A DNA stretch of 39,388 nucleotides from Paracoccus lichenicola (GTDB lineage: Bacteria > Pseudomonadota > Alphaproteobacteria > Rhodobacterales > Rhodobacteraceae). Numbering within the stretch: the first letter of the stretch is position 1; each line of letters starts with the position of its first letter. The notes under the pieces were generated by a model, which was not told where the DNA came from, made no database searches, and worked only from the letters and a program-made list of their open reading frames with translations. Made by a program: the position numbers and the translations under genes. Shown piece after piece: positions 31,611-38,265 of this stretch. Location: NCBI RefSeq assembly GCF_009708075.1, contig NZ_WMBT01000015.1, positions 1 to 39,388 on the forward strand, in the 5' to 3' direction.

Positions 31611-33391
31611 CCACGCTTCACCCGATCGGAACCGGCGGCCACGACCGCCTGCGCCGGCAGATCGAGGATCACCTGTCCGCCGGGGGCGGCGCGCCCCTGG
31701 CGGTCCTGCCGGGCGGCGTCCTTGGCCGGGACGAGGCCCGGCGGGAAACCGACCGCCTTCTGGCGCGGTTCCGGGCCGAAGGGATCGGGCCGGGCGACCG
31801 GGTGGCGCTGTTCTGCGGCGATGAGCGGCGGCTGATCCTGCTGGTGGCGGCGGCGCTGCGGGCGGGGATCGCCTTCGTGGTGGGCGACCCCCAGAGCAGC
31901 CGGGGCGAGGCCGAAAGCCTTGTGGCGGTGTGCCGTCCCGCGGCGGTCCTTACCGATGTCGCGGAACTGGCCGGGATGGGATTCGAGCAGTCGCAGCCGG
32001 GCCTGCGCGTGCTGCGCGCGGACGCCTGGGACGGGCAGGCTGTGGAAGACGCGGCGCCCCGGGCCGGCGGCGGGTCCGGCCATCCCGAGACCGCCATGCT
32101 GATCTTCACCTCGGGCACCACCTCCTCGGCCAAGGCGGTCGAGATCGGCTATGACAATCTGCTGGCGCAGCTCGACATCTTCGCGAAAGCCTATGGCTTC
32201 GGCCCGGGGATCAGGCTTCTCAACCTTCTCCCCCTTCATCATACCGACGGGCTGACCCGGGGACCGATCTCGGCGCTGTGGTTCGGCGGCACGCTGGTCC
32301 GGCCCTTCCCGTTCTCGGTGCAGGCCGTGCCACGGCTGCTCGACCGGGTGGCCGCGGACGCGGTGACCCACCTGATCGCCGTTCCCGCGATGCTGCGGAT
32401 CATCGAGCGCGTCGGGCGCGACCGCAAGGACGCCTTTCGCGGCCCGGACTTCCGGTTCGTGCTGTGCAGCGCGGATTACCTCGACGCGGGCCTGTGGAGC
32501 CGCTTCGAGGAAGGGTTCGGCGTGCCGGTGGCCAATGCCTACGGGCTGAGCGAGGTCGTCTGCGACGCGCTGTTCGCCGGGCCGGGGGACGACACGCGGA
32601 TCATCGGCAGCATCGGCCGCCCGGTCGGCGTGACGGCCGAGATCGTCGACGAGCACGGCGCCCCCGTTGCCCCGGGCGAGACCGGGGAGCTGGTGCTGAA
32701 GGGTCCCACGGTGATGCGGGGCTATTTCGGCGCGCCCGGGCTGACGGCCGAGGTGCTCAGGGACGGCGCCTTCCGCACGGGCGACCTGGTGCGCGCGCGC
32801 CCCGACGGCATCCACGAGTTCGTCGGGCGGCGCAAGACGGCGATCGTCTCGGCCGGGGTGACCATCCATCCCGAGGGCGTCACGGCGGTGCTGTCCACCA
32901 TGCCGGGACTGGCCGAGGCCTATGCCTTCGGCCAGCCCGACCCCGACCGCGGCGAGCGGCTGGTCGCCGCGGTCGCGCCCGCGCCGGGCGGGGACCTCAC
33001 AGTGGAGCAGGTCTGGGCCTTCTGCCGCGCGCATCTGTCGCCCGAGCGCGTGCCCGCCGAGATCCGCATCCTCGACAGGCTGCCCCGGACCGCCTCGGGC
33101 AAGGTGATCCGGTCCGAGCTGATCGGTGCCGCCGCCGCCCCGGCTGCGGTGCAGGTCCCGCCGGCCAGCGTCTATGAGGTCGCGGCCCGCTGCCTGCGGC
33201 TGAAGCCGGAAACGCTGTCCCGGGACTCGTCGCCCTTCAACACGCCAGGCTGGGACTCGCTCATGCACCTGACGCTGATGACCGAGATCGAGACAGCCTT
33301 CGGCATCAGCTTCTCGGCTGACGAGGTCATGGACTTCGTCAGCCTGGGGGATGCCGAGGACATCGTGGCCAGGATGCGCGCGCCGGAGTGA
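31607..33391 (+). CDS. Adenylation (ANL) enzyme fused to a C-terminal carrier protein domain
   Basis: A 594-aa protein. ANL motifs are LIFTSGTTSSAKAVEI (A3, residues 165-180), NAYGLSE (A5, 310-316), GELVLKGPTVMRGYF (360-374), FRTGDL (A7, D393), FVGRRK (A8, R408) and RTASGKVIRSEL (A10, K499). Residues about 515-592 are an acyl/peptidyl carrier domain with GWDSLMHL and Ser551 for the phosphopantetheine arm. It activates a carboxylic acid with ATP and loads it on its own carrier. Fatty acid, hydroxy acid and amino acid substrates are all possible. The start at 31607 is set by the ATGA overlap; a much longer open frame upstream is only the shadow of the thioesterase gene. No condensation or ketosynthase gene follows. 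Confidence 0.9.
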   Translation: MTTLHPIGTGGHDRLRRQIEDHLSAGGGAPLAVLPGGVLGRDEARRETDRLLARFRAEGIGPGDRVALFCGDERRLILLVAAALRAGIAFVVGDPQSSRGEAESLVAVCRPAAVLTDVAELAGMGFEQSQPGLRVLRADAWDGQAVEDAAPRAGGGSGHPETAMLIFTSGTTSSAKAVEIGYDNLLAQLDIFAKAYGFGPGIRLLNLLPLHHTDGLTRGPISALWFGGTLVRPFPFSVQAVPRLLDRVAADAVTHLIAVPAMLRIIERVGRDRKDAFRGPDFRFVLCSADYLDAGLWSRFEEGFGVPVANAYGLSEVVCDALFAGPGDDTRIIGSIGRPVGVTAEIVDEHGAPVAPGETGELVLKGPTVMRGYFGAPGLTAEVLRDGAFRTGDLVRARPDGIHEFVGRRKTAIVSAGVTIHPEGVTAVLSTMPGLAEAYAFGQPDPDRGERLVAAVAPAPGGDLTVEQVWAFCRAHLSPERVPAEIRILDRLPRTASGKVIRSELIGAAAAPAAVQVPPASVYEVAARCLRLKPETLSRDSSPFNTPGWDSLMHLTLMTEIETAFGISFSADEVMDFVSLGDAEDIVARMRAPE

Positions 33392-33616
33392 AGGCGCTGG
33401 CCGAGTCCGGATCGCGCAAGCCGACAAGGCCGGGCTGTCGGGCTTGGCCCCTTCCAGGGCGCAACCGGCCATTCAGACGCCCTGATCTATCTCTAAAGCC
33501 CTGGCTCATCAGCCGCGCCATTCTTCGCGGTGACCCCGGCGAGAGCCACGGATCCTGACATGCGGGATGCCGTGCGGAAAGGTCGGTTCTTTGCCCAGGC
33601 TCGATGAGAAACCAGC
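33392..33616. other. Gene-free stretch left of the origin
   Basis: No gene recognised. It probably carries the end of the ligase transcript and the left border of the origin. Confidence 0.4.
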
Positions 33617-33625
33617 TGTGGATAA
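33617..33625. promoter_or_regulatory. DnaA box
   Basis: TGTGGATAA is the exact complement of the strict DnaA box TTATCCACA. It lies directly left of an AT-rich stretch and iterons, as in iteron plasmid origins. Confidence 0.85.
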
Positions 33626-33829
33626 CAAGTTTCTTTATTTTTTATTTCTTCCTTTTTAGGGAAAATAAGCCATTGAATATGATGGGAAATACCGCGCGAA
33701 AGTGACTTTTGGGGCGAGGTTTCGTGACTTTTGGGGCGAGGTTCGGTGACTTTTGGGGCGAGGTTCGGTGACTTTTGGGGCGAGGTTGCCGGTCCCGCCC
33801 CGTGCCTTGGGTGACTTTTGGGGCGAGGT
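33626..33829. other. Plasmid replication origin (oriV): AT-rich region plus iterons
   Basis: After the DnaA box comes an AT-rich stretch (about 33626-33692), including a T-rich run, that suits strand opening. Then come five iterons, followed by the rep gene. The order DnaA box, AT-rich, iterons, rep is the normal design of theta-replicating iteron plasmids. Confidence 0.85.
33702..33829 (+). repeat. Five direct iterons for the replication initiator
   Basis: The 19-base unit GTGACTTTTGGGGCGAGGT is repeated without mismatch at 33702, 33724, 33746, 33768 and 33811. The first four are spaced exactly 22 bases apart; the last comes after a 43-base step, close to two helical repeats. Rep monomers would bind these in phase on one face of the helix. 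Confidence 0.95.
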
Positions 33830-33921
33830 CAGGCGATCTTGGTCCGATGGCGCGCATTCTTCTTCCAAATCCGCGCGACTTGGCCCTATTGTGACCGCGC
33901 AGGCAGCACGGGTCACACTGG

Positions 33922-34773
33922 ATGCGGGACGAACCTCGCCCCAAAAGTCATGATAGCAACGGCGGCACGCTGAACGCCTTCCAGCGGCGCGGCGAGGTCA
34001 TCAAGCCTGCGGAACTGATCGAGGTGCGCGGCGGCGAGAAGATCACGCTTGCGGCGCGCAGGATCTACAATCAGCTGCTGTCCAATGCCTTCGGTCCCGA
34101 AATGGCCGCGGAAGGGCAGGAATACAGGATCCCCTTTTCCGAGCTTCGCGGCAATCACACGTCGAACGACCGCGTCACCGAAGCCATCCTCAGCCTCATG
34201 CAGACGGTGGTGCGCGTGCGCATGTCCGACGGCTCGACCCGCAACGTCCATCTTCTCGGGCCGACGGACATCGCGAAGTTCGGCCCGGGGATTGCCACCA
34301 TGCTGACCTACGAGCTGCATCCCAAGCTGCTGCCGATCCTGCGCGACAGCCAGATCTTCGCCCGCCTCGAGATGCAGATCCTTCACGGGTTCGCGACCAA
34401 GTACGGCATGGCCCTTTACGAGATGATCGCCAAGCGGATCGGCCTGAAACACGTCTTCTACAACGACTTCGAGACAGAGGAACTGCGCGATTACCTGGGC
34501 GTTCCGCAGGGCAAGCTGGTTCCCTTCGCGGCCCTGCGCCGCAAGGCGATCGAGCCTGCCGTTGCAGAGGTCAATGCCCTGGCCCCCTTTTCCTGCCGGG
34601 TCGATGTGATCGAGAAGCAGGGCCGGAAGGTCACCATGCTCAGGGTGGCGTGGTGGCTCAAGACGGTCGAGGAACAGAAAGCCCAATGGCAGGAGCAGAA
34701 GGGCCAGCAGGGCGACCTGTTTCCCCCTGCCCTGCCCGCGGCCTTCATGGAAGACATCGACGAACAGGTTTGA
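33922..34773 (+). CDS. rep: Rep_3-family replication initiator
   Basis: A 283-aa initiator of the Rep_3 superfamily (two winged-helix domains, RepE/RepA-like). Visible marks are ITLAARRIYNQLLSNAFG, RIPFSELRGNHTSNDRVTEA, YELHPKLLPILRDSQIFARL and GFATKYGMALYEMIAKRIGL, followed by LRDYLGVPQGKLVPFAALRR. It binds the iterons and opens the origin with host DnaA. ATG 33922 is the only possible start after an in-frame stop at 33892. The ribosome site is weak. An inverted iteron copy lies in codons 4-10, so Rep dimers could repress their own gene. parA follows after about 48 bases. Confidence 0.93.
   Translation: MRDEPRPKSHDSNGGTLNAFQRRGEVIKPAELIEVRGGEKITLAARRIYNQLLSNAFGPEMAAEGQEYRIPFSELRGNHTSNDRVTEAILSLMQTVVRVRMSDGSTRNVHLLGPTDIAKFGPGIATMLTYELHPKLLPILRDSQIFARLEMQILHGFATKYGMALYEMIAKRIGLKHVFYNDFETEELRDYLGVPQGKLVPFAALRRKAIEPAVAEVNALAPFSCRVDVIEKQGRKVTMLRVAWWLKTVEEQKAQWQEQKGQQGDLFPPALPAAFMEDIDEQV
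33933..33951 (-). promoter_or_regulatory. Inverted iteron copy inside the rep start
   Basis: ACCTCGCCCCAAAAGTCAT is the reverse complement of the iteron with one mismatch. It faces the five direct copies and sits in codons 4-10 of rep. In iteron plasmids such an inverted copy serves autorepression by Rep dimers, and here it is unusually placed within the coding sequence. Confidence 0.8.
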
Positions 34774-34782
34774 AATCACGGC

Positions 34783-34802
34783 TGCACAGGTGATACTGTG
34801 CA
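34783..34802. promoter_or_regulatory. Candidate partition site A (upstream of parA)
   Basis: TGCACAG and CTGTGCA form a perfect 7-bp inverted repeat around six bases, 20 bases before the parA start. More TGCA copies follow to about 34845. Similar elements lie before and after the small RHH gene. They probably bind the RHH protein as operator or centromere. Confidence 0.6.
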
Positions 34803-34821
34803 CAAATGCAAAAGGGCATTG

Positions 34822-35448
34822 ATGCACATCATCACGATTGCAATGCAGAAGGGCGGGGTCGGCAAGTCCACCCTTGCCCGTTCCCTGGCCGTTGCCGCGG
34901 CCCGTGACGGGCTGGCGGTCCTGATCCTGGACATGGACGCGCAGCAGAGCGCAAGCCAGTGGGGCGAGCGCCGCGAGGCCGACATGCCGGTTGTGGTGTT
35001 CTCGACGGAGAACGATCTGCCGAAGCGGCTGGAGCAGGCCAGGGGTGCGGCCGGCCTGGTCATCATCGACACGCCCCCCGCCCGATCGACCGAGGCCCCG
35101 GCCGCCGTCGAGGTTGCCGACCTGGTGCTGATCCCGACGACGCCGGATGTCGAGTCCCTGGAGCAGATGCCGCGCACCCTGCGCCTGTGCCGCGGCTTCG
35201 GGCGCCCCGTCTGGGCCGTGATCAACATGGCCAACCCGACCGGCCCGGCCGAGGTGGCGCAGACTCGCGAGGTGATCAGGGCCATGGGCGCGCAAGCCGC
35301 TCCGGTTGTCCTGCACCGGCGCAAGGCACATCGGGACGCCAGCGCGTCGGGATTGTCGGTGCAAGAGATGGACGGCGCCAGCAAGGCTGCCGATGAGGTC
35401 ACGGATCTGTGGGCCTGGATCCGCGCCGAGATGCAAATCCGCCATTGA
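34822..35448 (+). CDS. parA: ParA-type partition ATPase
   Basis: A 208-aa deviant Walker ATPase: KGGVGKST (10-17) with its signature lysine, LILDMDAQQSASQW (about 34-47) and VIIDTPPA (about 81-88). It lacks the N-terminal helix-turn-helix of long ParA proteins, so it belongs to the short type Ib class that pairs with a ribbon-helix-helix protein. It moves plasmid copies apart over the nucleoid in an ATP-dependent way. The ATG at 34822 follows AGGGC; an in-frame GTG at 34798 inside the palindrome is possible. The small RHH gene follows 62 bases later. Confidence 0.92.
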   Translation: MHIITIAMQKGGVGKSTLARSLAVAAARDGLAVLILDMDAQQSASQWGERREADMPVVVFSTENDLPKRLEQARGAAGLVIIDTPPARSTEAPAAVEVADLVLIPTTPDVESLEQMPRTLRLCRGFGRPVWAVINMANPTGPAEVAQTREVIRAMGAQAAPVVLHRRKAHRDASASGLSVQEMDGASKAADEVTDLWAWIRAEMQIRH

Positions 35449-35471
35449 GCGGACGTGATGGACTGCAGGCG

Positions 35472-35483
35472 TGCACATGTGCA
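35472..35483. promoter_or_regulatory. Candidate partition site B (between parA and the RHH gene)
   Basis: TGCACATGTGCA is a perfect 12-bp palindrome, 28 bases before the RHH gene start. It shares its TGCACA core with site A and the GTGCAC element after the gene. Confidence 0.6.
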
Positions 35484-35510
35484 ACCCTTCAAAAGAACAG
35501 AGGTGCAGGA

Positions 35511-35786
35511 ATGAAGAAGCCGAACCCGCTTCTGGCGGCGATGGGAAAAGGCGCGGAACCCAGGCAGGCCGAGGCCGGAAAGCCTGACCCGGTTGTGCCG
35601 GAAAGGGTCGCGGGCAAGCGATCGGCGCAAAAGCACCTGGGCGCCTATTTCGACAAGGGCGACCCGCTTCTCGAACGGGTGGCGATCCTGCGCGCGCGCC
35701 TGGACATGACGAATTCCGAGTTGATCGAGCACGCGCTTGACGAGCTGTGGAAACGTCATGAGGCGGGCAGGGCATTCGGGGATTGA
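35511..35786 (+). CDS. Small RHH-like centromere-binding partition protein
   Basis: A 91-aa protein. The basic/flexible N-terminal ~45 residues would stimulate ParA. The C-terminal part (KHLGAYFDKGDPLLERVAIL, then RARLDMTNSELIEHALDELW) has the strand-helix-helix pattern of ribbon-helix-helix DNA-binding proteins such as ParG or CopG. In type Ib systems this partner binds the centromere and represses the operon. The ATG at 35511 follows AGGTGCAGGA. TGCAC palindromes lie before and after it, which supports the role. Confidence 0.75.
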   Translation: MKKPNPLLAAMGKGAEPRQAEAGKPDPVVPERVAGKRSAQKHLGAYFDKGDPLLERVAILRARLDMTNSELIEHALDELWKRHEAGRAFGD

Positions 35787-35802
35787 CGCAAGGGTACGGC
35801 CT

Positions 35803-35830
35803 TGCATCTGTGCACAAGTGCACCTCTGCA
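35803..35830. promoter_or_regulatory. Candidate partition site C (downstream of the RHH gene)
   Basis: Two GTGCAC palindromes (35810-35815 and 35818-35823) lie two bases apart and are framed by TGCA at 35803 and 35827. This is the densest cluster of the motif and the best parS candidate. Confidence 0.6.
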
Positions 35831-36581
35831 TTTCGGCAGGAACGCAAGAAGAAGACTGCAGCCTTCCAGGATGCCACTGCCGCATGGCCTGGCCTGGCCT
35901 GCAAGCGGCCTGGGGCGGATGGACCTGCAGCAGCCGCGCCGGGAATTGTCGCACGATCAAGAAGACCCATCGCTGGCCGGCACCTGGATCTGGGTATCAG
36001 TTCCCGGGCAGCAGCCAGGTTCCCGGCTCATCAGGTTTCAGATCCAGGCAGGGTCGCCGACGGGTGGGTCGCTCTCGGAACGCGACCGCCGCCGGGGTGT
36101 GGCGGGCGAGATCTTCAAGGGGAAAGATCGACGGCGCCACGGCCGGGTTGGGCGGGTCCTGGCGGGGCAATCGACGCCTGCCGCCGCGGGGCATGGGGCG
36201 CGGTCCCTGCACGCTGCCCGCCGTGGGGCACCCCAACGTCCAGATCGAACCCGGCACGCGGGCCGACACCCTGAAAACCGGCAGATCGTCCTGGACGATC
36301 ACGGCCTGTCGCCGGGAACCGGGATTGCGATCCTGGTTTCCGGCCCGGGCGCGACCCCGGTGAACGAGGTCAGGCGTTGGGGCGAAGGGCGGCCGAAGTC
36401 GTCCTTATCGAACTGGCGCACCGGCGGTCGCGCGGCCGTCCTAGACGACGCGAAAGGCCTTCCCACCCCTTCCCGGTTTGGCCCCCCCGAGGGTCCTGCG
36501 GGCCTTGTGCAGCAGGGGCATCGTGTCATCATTCCCGTGGCTGCTGATTCTCAGCGTATCCTCGGGGGAGGGGTGACGGGC
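35831..36581. other. Gene-free stretch before the RTX gene
   Basis: About 750 bases with open frames on both strands but no protein I recognise. The rightward frame joined to the RTX gene starts with LAGTWIWVSVPGQQPGSRL-like sequence around 35950-36020, which might be a remnant of a lost gene. The promoter of the RTX gene is probably near the right end. Confidence 0.4.
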
Positions 36582-38159
36582 ATGGCCATCGATTACAGAA
36601 AAGGCACGAATCTTGCCGACTTCCTGACAGGCTCGCGCGACCGCGACCTCATCCTGGGTCTTGGCGGCAACGACAGCCTGCTGGGCGACGGGGACGTGCA
36701 GCGCGGAGACGGCGATAAGGCCGATCTGCAGGGCGCCGCGGACGCGCTGTTCGGGGGGCAGGGCGACGACTGGATCTGGGGCGACGGCCGTGTTGTCGCG
36801 GGCGAATACAACGCCATGTCCATCATCAACGGCGGCCATGACCTTTTGCAGGGCGAAGCCGGGAACGACACCCTGTATGGCGACGGCACGGCCGAGACCG
36901 GGGCCTATGCGGGCACCACCGGCATCCGCGGCGGGCGTGACCTGCTTCATGCAGGCCTGGGCGACGATGCGCTGTTCGGCGACGGCTTTGTGACGGGGGG
37001 TGCCCTCATTCGGGATGCCTGGATCGAGGGCGGGGCCGATACGCTGCTTGCCGGGGAGGGCAATGACATCCTTTACGGGGACGGCCTTGTCGCGGCAGGC
37101 AGATGCACCCTCATCGGGGGCGCAGACCTCCTGGACGGCGGCAAGGGCCGGGACAGCCTGTACGGGGACGGCATCGTCAATCCAAGCATCTATACCAGCG
37201 GAGAAATGGCGGGCGGCAGCGACACCATGCAGGGTGGCGCAGGCGATGACGAGCTTCATGGCGACGGGGGGATCTCGACCTTCAGGGCCTCCGCCAGGCT
37301 TACCGGCGGGAACGACAGGATGTGGGGAGGGGACGGCCACGACCTCTTGAGTGGCGACGGCTGGGGCTATGGCGCATTCGTCGATATCACCGGAGGCGAT
37401 GATCATCTCGATGCCGGAACCGGCAACGACACGATCCTGGGGGACGGAAACGCCGGCGCTGCGCCCGGCTCCAGCCAGGGCAGTGCTAGCCTGACGGGCG
37501 GCCAGGACACCATCATCGCGGGGACCGGTGCGGATTCCGTGATGGGCGACGGGATCAGCGCCACCAATGGCTATTCCACCCTTGTCGGCGGATCGGATCA
37601 CATCGACGGGGGCAGCGGGAACGACACCCTTCATGGCGACGGAAGTACCGTCGCGTTGAGTGTGAATTCGCTTGCCGGAGGAGATGACACGATCCTGGGG
37701 GGCGGCGGCAACGACATGATCTACGGCGACGGGACGGTCGAGAGCGGCTATTGGGCCGGGACCCGGAACGATTTGACCGGCGGGGATGACAGGATCACCG
37801 GTGGCCGGGGCGATGACGTTCTGTGGGGCGACGGCGCAGGCATTGCCGACACGGTGGCGATCATCACCGGAGGCGCGGACAGCTTCGTCTTCGGGAAAGG
37901 CAGTGGGCGCGACCGGATCATGGACTTCCGCAGCGGCGACGGCGACGCCATCCGCCTTGCGGTCCCGGGGCTGACCTGGTCCGACCTCGACACCAACCGC
38001 AACGGAAGACTGGACGACGGCGACCGCTTCATCTCGCTGGTCGATGGCGACACGCGCATCGACCATGGCGCGGCATCCCGGACGGACGACCCGGGCAAGG
38101 ACGTGGTGGTCGTGGCCGATGTTACGGATCTGACCGCCTCGGATGTCCTGTTCGTCTGA
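36582..38159 (+). CDS. RTX-type calcium-binding repeat protein
   Basis: A 525-aa protein built almost wholly from about 13 copies of a ~30-residue unit. The core is GGxDxLxGGxGNDxLYGDG, followed by a variable 10-16 residue insert; examples are GGADTLLAGEGNDILYGDG and GGSDHIDGGSGNDTLHGDG. The final ~110 residues (ADSFVFGKGSGRDRIMDF onwards, then an acidic DTNRNGRLDDGDRF loop) form the usual cap and secretion-signal end of type I substrates. Calcium would fold the repeats into a beta-roll outside the cell. There is no N-terminal signal and no secretion gene nearby. GGAGG precedes the ATG at 36582; longer starts upstream are unlikely. It is probably a surface or matrix protein. Confidence 0.88.
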   Translation: MAIDYRKGTNLADFLTGSRDRDLILGLGGNDSLLGDGDVQRGDGDKADLQGAADALFGGQGDDWIWGDGRVVAGEYNAMSIINGGHDLLQGEAGNDTLYGDGTAETGAYAGTTGIRGGRDLLHAGLGDDALFGDGFVTGGALIRDAWIEGGADTLLAGEGNDILYGDGLVAAGRCTLIGGADLLDGGKGRDSLYGDGIVNPSIYTSGEMAGGSDTMQGGAGDDELHGDGGISTFRASARLTGGNDRMWGGDGHDLLSGDGWGYGAFVDITGGDDHLDAGTGNDTILGDGNAGAAPGSSQGSASLTGGQDTIIAGTGADSVMGDGISATNGYSTLVGGSDHIDGGSGNDTLHGDGSTVALSVNSLAGGDDTILGGGGNDMIYGDGTVESGYWAGTRNDLTGGDDRITGGRGDDVLWGDGAGIADTVAIITGGADSFVFGKGSGRDRIMDFRSGDGDAIRLAVPGLTWSDLDTNRNGRLDDGDRFISLVDGDTRIDHGAASRTDDPGKDVVVVADVTDLTASDVLFV

Positions 38160-38208
38160 CCTTGGGACGAAGCCCCGAACGGCCTTTGCAGATGCGGGAT
38201 GGCGGACG

Positions 38209-38242
38209 AAAGACGCCGGGCGCTGAAGCACCCGGCGTCTTT
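38209..38242. terminator. Bidirectional terminator between the RTX and GH-A genes
   Basis: AAAGACGCCGGG and CCCGGCGTCTTT form a perfect 12-bp stem around a 10-base loop, with T at the 3' end on both strands. It lies 49 bases after the RTX stop and 24 bases after the convergent glycanase stop, and would serve both. Confidence 0.85.
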
Positions 38243-38265
38243 TGGCAACGTGATGGGACCGCCGA

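Noticed and set aside
33702..33829. Possible CRISPR array
   Set aside because: Units are 19 bases with 3-base gaps, far too short for spacers, and no cas gene is present. Location and spacing fit iterons.
35802..36581. Long N-terminal extension of the RTX protein
   Set aside because: The frame is open but reads as Arg/Gly/Pro-rich nonsense over the partition site, and a good ribosome site precedes the ATG at 36582.
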